Part shown: in pieces, positions 16,951 to 23,263 of the stretch
Layout: the number at the start of each line of letters is the position of its first letter
Numbering within the stretch: position 1 is the stretch's first letter
Origin: an uncultured Campylobacter sp.
Lineage (GTDB): Bacteria > Campylobacterota > Campylobacteria > Campylobacterales > Campylobacteraceae
Length of the DNA: 26,391 bases
Reading direction: 5' to 3'
Assembly: GCF_937997405.1 (NCBI RefSeq)
Contig: NZ_CALKTL010000074.1
Coordinates: 1 to 26,391 of the forward strand
Notes under the pieces: model-generated
The model's database searches: none
Seen by the model: only the letters and a program-made list of their open reading frames with translations
Told to the model about the DNA's origin: nothing
Made by a program: the position numbers and the translations under genes

Positions 16951-17125
16951 GGAAAAAATGGAAAAGATTAACGCGCTTTTAAAAAGCCTAAACGACAAGG
17001 ATCTGAGCCTAGAGGAGAGCGTGAAGCTATATAAACAGGGCGTCGCGCTGCTAAAGGAGGCGAAGGAAATTTTAGAAAACGCCAAACTCGAGGTCGCCGA
17101 AATAAACGCGCCCGAGCAGGCTTAG
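16940..17125 (+). CDS. xseB: Exodeoxyribonuclease VII small subunit
   Basis: XseB coats the XseA catalytic subunit in exonuclease VII, a single-strand-specific DNase. The 61-residue, fully helical sequence MSFEEKMEKINALLKSLN with LSLEESVKLYKQGVALLKEA matches the XseB pattern and usual size. It overlaps the metX end by 11 bases. xseA is not in the window. Confidence 0.9.
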   Translation: MSFEEKMEKINALLKSLNDKDLSLEESVKLYKQGVALLKEAKEILENAKLEVAEINAPEQA

Positions 17126-17134
17126 GAGGCGGCG

Positions 17135-18331
17135 ATGATAAACGTATGCGTTTTGCAGCTACCGACGCTTTCGATGAGCGAAAATCGGATCGATTACTAT
17201 ATGAAGGTCGCCAAAGACAACGGCGCGCGGATCGTGCTGCTGGGCGAATATGAGCTAAATTCCTTCTTTAGCGAGCTTAAAAAGATGCCACGCTCCATCG
17301 CGTGCGAACAGAGCGAGCATAAGCAGGAGCTGATGGCGCGGCTTGCCGCTAAATACGACCTACATATCGTAGCGCCGATAATCAGAGCCGCTAGCGGGGC
17401 GATTTTGAGGCAGGCGGGCATTTTCGGCGGTGCGGCTCAAAAAAGCGCGCGCGGCGGCGGCGGCGAAAATTCCTTAAGCCTTAAAAGCGAGCCCGGTTGC
17501 AAGGGCGAACTAAATTCTAAGAGCGCTTTAAATTCCAAGAGCAATTTAAATTCCAACGATGGTTCAAATTCTAAAGGCACTTTAAATTCCAAAAACGAGC
17601 AGAATTGCAAAGGCGGCTTAAATTCCTGCGGCGCGCACGCTTTAAATTTCAAAGCCGCAAATTCCGCGGACGGTTTAAATTTAAGCGCTCCGATCCCGAG
17701 TAACTCGAACGCTTCAGATTTAAAAGCCGAAAGCCAAAAAGATTCGAGCGAAGAGGAAATCTTTTGCGCGAGCGAAAACGAGCCCATCTGGGTGAAATCC
17801 TGCGCGAAATTTTCGCCCTCGGAGGTGAAATTTTACGATCAAAATATCCTGATGGACTATCCGCACTGGAACGAAGATGGTTTTTTCGCCAACCGCAAAA
17901 GCCGCAAAATCGGTAAAATTTCGCCGATGATCTTTAGCGAGGGTGGCGTGAAATTCGGCGTTTGCTTCGGCTACGAGGCGCATTTTGATGCGTTTTGGCG
18001 CTATTTTATGCAAAAAAACGTCGGCTGCGTGCTCGTGCCGTGCGCTTCGACCTTCGAAAGCGGGGGGCGCTGGCGCGAGCTTTTGAAGATGCGTGCGTTT
18101 ACGAACTCGCTCTACGTCATCCGCGCCAACCGCATCGGCGAGGCAAAATTCGGCGAGAGCGAGTTTAAATTTTACGGCGAGAGCTTCGTCGTAACCCCCG
18201 GCGGCGAGATCACAAACGAGCTGAAAAACGAAGAGGGCGTGCTGATGTGCGAAGTGGACGCGGACGAGATCGCTGCGGCGCGCGGGCTGTGGAAATTCCG
18301 AAAAAATCTAGTCGGCAGGGGGCTTTTATGA
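17135..18331 (+). CDS. Nitrilase-superfamily hydrolase with large repeat insertion
   Basis: A carbon-nitrogen hydrolase probably acting on an amide or nitrile; its substrate is unknown. The start MINVCVLQLPTLSM and the Glu of GEYE (residue 38) fit the nitrilase fold, and FGVCFGYEAHFD puts the nucleophile at Cys277. The rest (VLVPCASTFESGGRW, MRAFTNSLYVIRANRIG and GESFVVTPGGEI) is standard. Normal members have about 260-280 residues; this one has 398. The excess is a low-complexity segment at about residues 105-215 dominated by a six-residue LNSKxx repeat. It falls between the Glu-bearing half and the rest of the catalytic domain, so it must loop out if the enzyme is active. As I recall, the C. 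jejuni homologue at this position (Cj1056c) lacks it. Starts nine bases after xseB with a GGAGG-like site. Confidence 0.85.
   Translation: MINVCVLQLPTLSMSENRIDYYMKVAKDNGARIVLLGEYELNSFFSELKKMPRSIACEQSEHKQELMARLAAKYDLHIVAPIIRAASGAILRQAGIFGGAAQKSARGGGGENSLSLKSEPGCKGELNSKSALNSKSNLNSNDGSNSKGTLNSKNEQNCKGGLNSCGAHALNFKAANSADGLNLSAPIPSNSNASDLKAESQKDSSEEEIFCASENEPIWVKSCAKFSPSEVKFYDQNILMDYPHWNEDGFFANRKSRKIGKISPMIFSEGGVKFGVCFGYEAHFDAFWRYFMQKNVGCVLVPCASTFESGGRWRELLKMRAFTNSLYVIRANRIGEAKFGESEFKFYGESFVVTPGGEITNELKNEEGVLMCEVDADEIAAARGLWKFRKNLVGRGLL
17510..17692 (+). repeat. 18-bp coding tandem repeat in the nitrilase gene
   Basis: TTAAATTC-like cores recur at 17510, 17528, 17546, 17564, 17582, 17600 and 17618, exactly 18 bases apart. 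Looser copies follow at 17642, 17657 and 17675. The protein reads LNSKSA, LNSKSN, LNSNDG, SNSKGT, LNSKNE and QNCKGG. All spacings are multiples of three, so the frame is kept. Confidence 0.85.
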
Positions 18332-18993
18332 ACTACTTTCACAGACAGATCCAGCTTTGGGGCGAGCAGACGCAGCGCGCGCTTGCGGACAAGCGCATCC
18401 TAATCATCGGCGCGGGCGGGCTTGGAAGCAGCCTTTCTTACGCTCTGGGCGCAAGCGGTATCGGGCGAATCAGCGTCGTGGATTTCGACACGGTGGCGCT
18501 TCACAACATCCACAGGCAAATTTTATTTACGCTCGCAGACGAAGGCAAATTTAAAGCGGATGTTTTTAAAAGCCGCACGGAAAGCCGCTACGACGGCGTG
18601 AGCGTGGATGTGCATAAGAGCCGCGCGGAGGAATTTTTCGCTAGCGCGACCGCCTCGGGCGAGAAATTTGATCTGATTTTGGATGCGACCGATAATCTCG
18701 CCACGCGCGCGCAGATCGATGCCTTTGCTAAGCAAATGGGCGTACCGTGGGTGTTTGCGTCGGTGGACAGCTGGCAGTGCCAAGTCTGCTTCGTGCAGAA
18801 TGCGGATTTTAAATTTTTCCCGAGCCTAAACGCGACGCCTGCGGGCATAACGGCTGCGATCGTGATGTTTGCGGCAAGCTTTGAGGCAAACCTCGCTCTG
18901 CGCTATCTAGCGGGGCTCGAGGTTGAAAAAGACCTGCTTTACTACGCGAATTTTTTCAGCGGCGAGCTGGAAGTTAGAAAGATAAAATTGTAG
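18328..18993 (+). CDS. ThiF/MoeB/HesA-family E1-like protein
   Basis: The 221-residue protein has the E1-like nucleotide site IIGAGGLGSS (about 26-35), ISVVDFDTVALHNIHRQILF with the Arg-Gln pair of the adenylation site, and LDATDNLATR. These families adenylate the C-terminus of ubiquitin-like sulfur carriers (ThiS, MoaD). The two CxxC zinc motifs of ThiF and MoeB are missing: where CxxC-FP is expected the sequence reads NADFKFFPSLNATPAG. The only Cys pair is WQCQVCF. ATG 18328 overlaps the nitrilase stop (ATGA) and is preferred to a longer in-frame start at 18247 buried in the nitrilase gene. It may be a thiamine or molybdopterin enzyme that lost zinc, or a HesA-like protein; the partner is unknown. 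Confidence 0.8.
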   Translation: MNYFHRQIQLWGEQTQRALADKRILIIGAGGLGSSLSYALGASGIGRISVVDFDTVALHNIHRQILFTLADEGKFKADVFKSRTESRYDGVSVDVHKSRAEEFFASATASGEKFDLILDATDNLATRAQIDAFAKQMGVPWVFASVDSWQCQVCFVQNADFKFFPSLNATPAGITAAIVMFAASFEANLALRYLAGLEVEKDLLYYANFFSGELEVRKIKL

Positions 18994-18998
18994 TTTTG

Positions 18999-19028
18999 GC
19001 TCGGGCTAGTTTAAATTTAAGCCCGAGC
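18999..19028. terminator. Perfect 9-bp hairpin after the ileS-thiF-like run
   Basis: GCTCGGGCT (18999-19007) and AGCCCGAGC (19020-19028) pair perfectly around a 12-base AT loop, five bases after the last stop codon of the plus-strand run. There is no T-run on either strand, so it may act as a transcript end stabiliser or a weak bidirectional terminator. Confidence 0.5.
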
Positions 19029-19054
19029 TTGCGGGTTGACTTTATATCAAAAAG

Positions 19055-19093
19055 CTAACTTTGAGTATGTTGATTTAACTCTTGCTCCGTCAT
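19055..19093 (-). other. Orphan 12-codon ORF with strong ribosome binding site
   Basis: AAGGAG lies seven bases before ATG 19093, which opens MTEQELNQHTQS and then stops at TAG. The site is far better than chance would suggest. It may be the surviving 5' end of a deleted gene or a short peptide; it directly follows the unknown gene ending at 19111. Confidence 0.35.
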
Positions 19094-19110
19094 TTTATTC
19101 TCCTTAATAT

Positions 19111-19455
19111 TTAGTTTTGATGACATTCTTTTCTTGCATTTTTTATCTCACCAGATGAGATCTCATCTATATATTTATCTAGCTTTTTTAAATTATCTTT
19201 ATACGGCTGATCAAGCTTACGACCATTTTTATCTATAGTATACATATGGATGGATACCGCTTCCATTTCATTTAGCTCGCTTGCAAATTTCGTATATTCA
19301 TAAACATCTTTAAATGTAGAATTTCTATCTTTGCAATATTTGCGATATACCGTCGTTATAAGCGAAATTTCACTTTTAGGTATATAATAAGTTGCATCGT
19401 AGTTTATTTCAGAATAGCTACATAAATTATATATAGCGTCTGTGGCAATCATCAT
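19111..19455 (-). CDS. Hypothetical protein overlapping the ankyrin gene
   Basis: A 114-residue soluble, mixed-charge protein (begins MMIATDAIYNLCSYSEINYD, later YTIDKNGRKLDQPYKDN) that I do not recognise. It overlaps the end of the ankyrin gene by 29 bases and has no clear ribosome binding site, so translation probably depends on coupling. The base composition is AT-rich, like the ankyrin gene and unlike the flanks, so the pair likely arrived together. Confidence 0.65.
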   Translation of the reverse strand: MMIATDAIYNLCSYSEINYDATYYIPKSEISLITTVYRKYCKDRNSTFKDVYEYTKFASELNEMEAVSIHMYTIDKNGRKLDQPYKDNLKKLDKYIDEISSGEIKNARKECHQN

Positions 19456-20440
19456 ATTTTCGTTTTAGGAATTCCGGGCTCGGTTGTCCGCCTACATTAT
19501 ACTGCATAAGCAGCTTTAAAATCGGTTCGTAATTTGGAGTGCCCGGAAATGTATCATATAATGAAAAATCATATTCGGTAATATCAAATCCATCCGTCGG
19601 TTCCGCTTTATCATTTAATATTCCCTCAGGCACGACCTTTTTAATATCGTTTCCGTACCTTAGACCCACCGTAGAGTTTTGAAATTTCCAAATATATGGC
19701 TTATAGCCGCTTTCTAATGCCATCTTTGCTATCTCATACATATTCGTATTCGTAAGATATGAAAAGAAATAATTCGGCTCTCCTATACTAATCATAGGAT
19801 AGTCGGTCTCATAAATCAACGTAAAATTTCCGTCATCACTTATTTGTAGGGATTTTATATGATTATAATTCGGCGGAAGCAGTCTATTTCTAACGACCTC
19901 CGCCTCTTCAAATTTAACGCCGTTGTCTAAAAGCAGTCTTACCGATTTAGTAGCATTATTTTCTATCGCATAAGCCATAGCGGATAGCTTGTATTCGTCT
20001 TTTTTATGTATATCCGCGCCTAGCTTTATAAGCTCTTGAGTAGTATTCGTATCGTCCCAAAAGCTAGAATACATCACGGGCGTTACCCCTCCGTGCATAA
20101 TATGATTGGCGGATAGATTGTTATCTTTCATAAATTTTAAAATTTCATCAGTTTGCTTGCTTTTTAAAAGTCTTTTTAGCTCTACGTCTATGGCGGGTTC
20201 TTTGAATATGTTTTTTGGATTTGAATTATAATCTATATCCCAATGTCTAAATGCAAAACTTTGCATCTCCGCTTCGCTTACATACTTGTCAAGTCCCGCT
20301 TCTTTAGTAGCATCAGAGCCTATCGTAATAGTGTAGTGAGATTGAGATTTATGAAGTCCTACTCTTCCGCTTATGAATAGATACAAAATAAGGCAAGCAA
20401 AAACTACGATGAATTGCAATATGGCTTTTAAATATTTCAA
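19427..20440 (-). CDS. Membrane-anchored ankyrin-repeat protein
   Basis: The 337-residue protein has an N-terminal hydrophobic span (about residues 8-24, FIVVFACLILYLFISG) that probably anchors it with the rest outside the cytoplasm. Ankyrin-type repeats follow at about 115-175: GGVTPVMYSSFWDDTNTTQE with LIKLGADIHKKD, then LSAMAYAIENNATKSVRLLL with DNGV. The C-terminal third has no recognised domain. The start is TTG 20440 with AAGGGG six bases before it and a TATAAT box at 20468. Ankyrin repeats bind partner proteins; the partner may be the overlapping 114-residue product, but that is only a guess from position. Confidence 0.75.
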   Translation of the reverse strand: MKYLKAILQFIVVFACLILYLFISGRVGLHKSQSHYTITIGSDATKEAGLDKYVSEAEMQSFAFRHWDIDYNSNPKNIFKEPAIDVELKRLLKSKQTDEILKFMKDNNLSANHIMHGGVTPVMYSSFWDDTNTTQELIKLGADIHKKDEYKLSAMAYAIENNATKSVRLLLDNGVKFEEAEVVRNRLLPPNYNHIKSLQISDDGNFTLIYETDYPMISIGEPNYFFSYLTNTNMYEIAKMALESGYKPYIWKFQNSTVGLRYGNDIKKVVPEGILNDKAEPTDGFDITEYDFSLYDTFPGTPNYEPILKLLMQYNVGGQPSPEFLKRKYDDCHRRYI

Positions 20441-20467
20441 AATTTCCCCTTAGAATTAATTAGGAGG

Positions 20468-20473
20468 ATTATA
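20468..20473 (-). promoter_or_regulatory. -10 box of the ankyrin gene
   Basis: Perfect TATAAT on the minus strand within AAGATATAATCC, 28 bases upstream of the TTG start at 20440. Confidence 0.6.
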
Positions 20474-20505
20474 TCTTAAATCAAATTAAATCGAAATTTT
20501 ACATG

Positions 20506-20540
20506 GCGGGCGGGTAAAATTTTATATAAATTTAGCCCGC
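20506..20540 (-). terminator. Hairpin between the Rrf2 gene and the ankyrin promoter
   Basis: GCGGGC (20506-20511) and GCCCGC (20535-20540) flank an AT-rich 23-base loop that can itself pair in part. It lies after the Rrf2 gene and before the ankyrin promoter, as expected for a terminator, but it lacks a following T-run. Confidence 0.4.
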
Positions 20541-20599
20541 AAGCCTTGAAATTCGAGCAAATTTAGAATATAAATGCGTATTTAGAATTTTAATTAGCT

Positions 20600-21010
20600 T
20601 TATTCTAGATCGCTCAAAAGATCCGCCAAGCTCACGCTTGATAGGGATTTTTTAAAATCATTCTGAATGCGAGCAAATCGCGGCGCGAGTACCGCCTCGA
20701 TCTTGCCGCCCACGGGGCAGGCGCTAGGCGAGCCTTTGTGCAGGCGAAACATCGCGCCCTCCTCGCTCACCGCCTCGTAAATGTCTAAAAGCGTGATGAG
20801 CCGCGCGTCGCGAGCCAGCGTGATGCCGCCCACACCAGCGGTCGTGAGTACCAAGGCTGCGTTTCTTAGCTGCGAGATCAGCTTGCGCGCGATGGCAGGG
20901 TTTATCCCCGAGCTTGCGGCGACGAAATCGCCCGTGACCTTCTCCTCGCGAAAATACGCGACGCAAAGCATAATGTGAACGGCGAGTGAAAATTTGATAC
21001 CTACTTGCAT
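20600..21010 (-). CDS. Rrf2-family transcriptional regulator (YwnA-like)
   Basis: The 136-residue protein starts MQVGIKFSLAVHIMLCVAYF and continues with a winged helix whose recognition part is VAASSGINPAIARKLISQLR and whose wing is GVGGITLARDARLITLLDIY. This is typical Rrf2. Iron-sulfur members such as IscR and NsrR carry three clustered Cys in the C-terminal part; here only one is present (SACPVGG), so it is probably not an Fe-S sensor and resembles YwnA. In Bacillus ywnA sits with ywnB, an NAD(P)-binding protein, and a YwnB-like gene lies upstream here on the same strand, separated by 850 bases of repeats. AAGGAG precedes ATG 21010. Confidence 0.85.
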   Translation of the reverse strand: MQVGIKFSLAVHIMLCVAYFREEKVTGDFVAASSGINPAIARKLISQLRNAALVLTTAGVGGITLARDARLITLLDIYEAVSEEGAMFRLHKGSPSACPVGGKIEAVLAPRFARIQNDFKKSLSSVSLADLLSDLE

Positions 21011-21074
21011 TTCGCTCCTTGATTTGGATCTGAGTTTTAGAATTTAAGCGAAATTTTCCTTAAACTCGGCCGCT

Positions 21075-21290
21075 AAATTTCAGATCGCGCTAAAATTTAA
21101 TCCGCTAGGCGATTTTCTTAAAATTCTAACCTTAAATTTAATCGTGTCTAAATTTTATCAGCCAAACGATCTTTCTAAAATTCGGATATTAAATTTTAAT
21201 CGTTCCAAAATTTCATCTGTTAGGTGATTTTTTTAAAATTTAGATGTTAATTTAATCACGCCTAAATTTCATCCGCGACATAGCAAGCCG
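21075..21290. repeat. About 58-bp degenerate tandem repeat, four units
   Basis: Units begin at 21075, 21134, 21191 and 21249 (steps 59, 57, 58). Each reads AAATTT-AATCG-like, then TAAATTT-ATC, then a variable (T/C)TAGGCGAT-like block and TTAAAATT. The last unit is truncated. Confidence 0.7.
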
Positions 21291-21340
21291 CGCGTCGCCT
21301 ATACCGATAGAGCGATCATCCCCATCTCGTCACCGCCACC

Positions 21341-21580
21341 GCCGCTACCGTCCTGCTACCATTGCATTATCTTTGCCGACATTGTCGCCGTCGCCGCTAC
21401 TCTCGCCGCTACCATTCATTATATTTACAGCAGATCGTTATTGCTGCTTGCCGCTACGCTACTATCGCTCATTATCTTCGCAGCCGTTATTGCGGTCGCC
21501 GCGGCGCCGTTCATTATACTCTTGCTGCCGCCCGCTACGATACGGCTGCTACTAATGCCGCCCACACCGCTACCGTCTCT
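21341..21580. repeat. CCGCTAC/CATTAT low-complexity repeat tract
   Basis: GCCGCTAC occurs at 21341, 21393, 21405 and 21450. CATTAT occurs at 21365, 21417, 21470 and 21512, steps of 52, 53 and 42. The order of the two words is kept, so this is a decayed tandem repeat of about 52 bases. Confidence 0.55.
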
Positions 21581-21727
21581 ATTAAATTTTAAATTTTAGC
21601 TTGAGTTCGACTCCGTCGCTAAATTTAATTTCAAGCCGTAGCTAGCTCAAAATTTTAATTCAAACATAGGCTCTTGTCCTGGCACTAAATTTTGATTTAA
21701 AGCCCTAGCTTACTTTTTCGCTAAATT

Positions 21728-21850
21728 TTAAATTTACGTTAGAATTTTACCGCGCCACGTGGTTAAAATTTTTGTCCGCGTTTTGCCCGCTGTGCAGTTA
21801 AAATTTACGCCCGAATTTTGCTGTGCCGCGCGGTTTAAAATTTACGCGCG
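21728..21850. repeat. 35-37-bp degenerate repeat with TTAAAATTT core
   Basis: TTAAATTT or TTAAAATTT recurs at 21728, 21763, 21798 and 21835, with GC-rich spacers of similar sequence (CCGCGCCACGTGG, CCGCTGTGCAG, GTGCCGCGCGG). It ends at the 3' end of the NAD(P)-binding protein gene. Confidence 0.6.
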
Positions 21851-21860
21851 GCAATGCCCA

Positions 21861-22493
21861 TTATTCGCCGACCGCCGTAAACGGCTTGCCGATAAATTTT
21901 TGCGCCCTGATCTCATCTATTACGGCGAGCGCGAGGTCTGCGTAGCCGATGCAGCTTTTGCCCTTGCCGTTTAGGATCAGCTCGTCGCCTCCTAGGACGT
22001 ATGAGCCTGTGCGAGCGGCGTTTGCGTCGTATTCCGCGGCGGGGATCACGTAGGTCCAGATCAAATTTTTGCTCGCTTTTAGCACCTCGTAGCTCGCCGC
22101 AGTCGCCTCGGCTACGCCCATATACTCAGCCGGAAAGCTTGGAGTATCCATCAGGCGCGTCTTGCGCGAAGCGTCTGTGTATAACACGCCCGCGCCGCCG
22201 ATGACGAAAAGTCTCGTCTGCGTGCCGCTTAGCAGCTCCGCGATGTGCTGCGTCATTTTCGCGTGAAGCGGGAAGGTCTGCGGCGTCCATGCAGCGATCG
22301 CGCTGATGACGACGTCAAAGCCCGCCAAATCGGCTTTGCTAAGCTCAAAAACATCTTTATAAACGACTTTTACGTCGCCGTTTTTATACTCTTTGTTTCG
22401 CGCGATCGCTGTGACGTCGTAGCCTTGTTTTAGGGCCTCTTTTACTAAATTTACGCCTGTTTTGCCGTTTGCTCCGATGATTGCTATTTTCAT
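21861..22493 (-). CDS. NAD(P)-binding (NmrA/YwnB-like) protein
   Basis: The 210-residue Rossmann protein begins MKIAIIGANGKTGVNLVKEA with the GANGKTG nucleotide loop at 8-14. It has a strand-ending Arg (IARNKEY) suited to NADP, VVISAIAAW, LFVIGGAGVLY and, near the end, YADLALAVIDE. It belongs to the atypical SDR group (NmrA, YwnB, SDR_a5-like); reaction unknown. AAAGGA precedes ATG 22493. It follows the cupin gene by 43 bases on the same strand, so the two probably form an operon under the promoter at 22968-22996. Confidence 0.85.
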   Translation of the reverse strand: MKIAIIGANGKTGVNLVKEALKQGYDVTAIARNKEYKNGDVKVVYKDVFELSKADLAGFDVVISAIAAWTPQTFPLHAKMTQHIAELLSGTQTRLFVIGGAGVLYTDASRKTRLMDTPSFPAEYMGVAEATAASYEVLKASKNLIWTYVIPAAEYDANAARTGSYVLGGDELILNGKGKSCIGYADLALAVIDEIRAQKFIGKPFTAVGE

Positions 22494-22536
22494 TGTTTTT
22501 CCTTTAAATTTGATTTGTTTTTATTGCCGCGTAAAT

Positions 22537-22911
22537 TTACAGCCAGCTAGGCTTTACGTCGTCGTTTATCACGCCATCGCCGTTAGTGTACTGCTCTAGA
22601 CTGCCGCGTTTAGTCTGGATACAGATAAACTTTATCCCCTGCGCGCCCGCCTTGAAGCATCTCTTGCCTGCCGGATCGATGCGGATCGCATCGCCCTCCT
22701 TGACCGCCTTCTCCTCGCCGTCGATGAAAAGCGTGCCGCCGCCTTTTAGCACCAAATAAAGCTCCTCGTTTTGCTTGTGCGAATGCACGAACGGCACGCT
22801 CACGTTTGCCGGAAGCTCGTTGATAGAAAGCTCACAGCCGCTTAAGCCTAGAGCTTCTTTTAGCTCGACTCTAGGTTCGCTTTTTGTTGAAACGATTTTG
22901 TAGTTTGACAT
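22537..22911 (-). CDS. Small cupin-domain protein
   Basis: A 124-residue single-domain cupin. The first cupin motif is FVHSHKQNEELYLVLKGGG, with His43, His45 and Glu49/50 as likely metal ligands. The second part (VKEGDAIRIDPAGKRCFKA) lacks the usual His, so metal binding may be altered. It may be a sugar-binding, dioxygenase-like or regulatory cupin; the sequence does not decide. AAGGAG lies five bases before ATG 22911. It is the first gene after a consensus promoter and probable operators. Confidence 0.85.
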   Translation of the reverse strand: MSNYKIVSTKSEPRVELKEALGLSGCELSINELPANVSVPFVHSHKQNEELYLVLKGGGTLFIDGEEKAVKEGDAIRIDPAGKRCFKAGAQGIKFICIQTKRGSLEQYTNGDGVINDDVKPSWL

Positions 22912-22934
22912 CTTTTTCTCCTTAGAAATTTTTT

Positions 22935-22957
22935 GTTGTAATGATATAACTTACAAC
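22935..22957. promoter_or_regulatory. Palindromic operator 1
   Basis: GTTGTAA, nine bases, TTACAAC: a perfect 7-base dyad lying just downstream of the predicted transcription start of the cupin gene, where a bound repressor would block transcription. The same layout recurs 49 bases away. Confidence 0.6.
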
Positions 22958-22967
22958 CGATGAGCGA

Positions 22968-22996
22968 AGTATAATCAAATTTTGTTGTAATGTCAA
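22968..22996 (-). promoter_or_regulatory. Consensus sigma70 promoter of the cupin operon
   Basis: On the minus strand TTGACA (22996-22991), exactly 17 bases, then TATACT (22973-22968). A full -35 box is unusual for Campylobacter. The two palindromes flank it: one overlaps the -35 box and the other sits after the start point, which suggests a strong promoter held by a repressor. Confidence 0.75.
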
Positions 22997-23006
22997 GAGT
23001 TACAGC
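22984..23006. promoter_or_regulatory. Palindromic operator 2
   Basis: GTTGTAA, nine bases, TTACAGC: the same half-site and spacing as operator 1 with one mismatch. It overlaps the -35 box of the cupin promoter and lies 15 bases before the -35 of the divergent promoter. Confidence 0.6.
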
Positions 23007-23020
23007 AAAAATTCCAAAAT

Positions 23021-23049
23021 TTGACGCAAAATTTAAAATCAGCTAAAAT
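23021..23049 (+). promoter_or_regulatory. Divergent sigma70 promoter
   Basis: TTGACG (23021-23026), 17 bases, TAAAAT (23044-23049). It would start transcription near 23056, ahead of the AAAGG site and ATG of the 44-residue ORF. Confidence 0.5.
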
Positions 23050-23076
23050 CCGCGCGATTTTAAACAAAGGAATTTT

Positions 23077-23211
23077 ATGCAAAATAGCGCATTTAGAAGG
23101 CTTGCGATCGGCCCCAGCTACGCGCCTAGGCTGATAGAGGAGTTTAGCAAACTAAAAGACATCGGCAAACGCGTAAACGCCGGACTAGAAGGCGATATAG
23201 ATAAAATTTAA
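23077..23211 (+). CDS. 44-residue hypothetical protein
   Basis: The ORF begins MQNSAFRRLAIGPSY and ends in a charged part (RLIEEFSKLKDIGKRVNAG, ending IDKI). It has an AAAGGA site seven bases before ATG 23077 and a plausible promoter at 23021-23049, so it is likely expressed. It has no membrane span and I do not recognise it. It could be the remaining 5' end of a lost gene. Confidence 0.5.
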   Translation: MQNSAFRRLAIGPSYAPRLIEEFSKLKDIGKRVNAGLEGDIDKI

Positions 23212-23225
23212 GCGCTTTTTTGAGG

Positions 23226-23231
23226 TATAAT
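23226..23231 (+). promoter_or_regulatory. -10 box of the CDF exporter gene
   Basis: TATAAT within GAGGTATAATTAAAC, 33 bases before ATG 23264; no -35 match. Confidence 0.55.
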
Positions 23232-23263
23232 TAAACTAAAATTTGCCCAAAAGCGAGGTCAAA

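Larger units (their letters stand above)
21011..21860. other. 850-bp gene-free region made of degenerate repeats
   Basis: No supported gene. Three different repeat tracts fill most of it: about 58-bp units at 21075-21290, a CCGCTAC/CATTAT tract at 21341-21580, and 35-37-bp units at 21728-21850. Open frames in 21362-21592 are low-complexity Arg/Tyr/Cys/His runs without ribosome binding sites. Confidence 0.7.

Noticed and set aside
21362..21592. Cys/His/Arg-rich ORFs in the repeat tract
   Set aside because: They are translations of a low-complexity repeat, with no ribosome binding site or known fold.
21075..21850. CRISPR array
   Set aside because: Units are degenerate, periods differ between tracts, no exact repeat with unique spacers exists and no cas gene is present.
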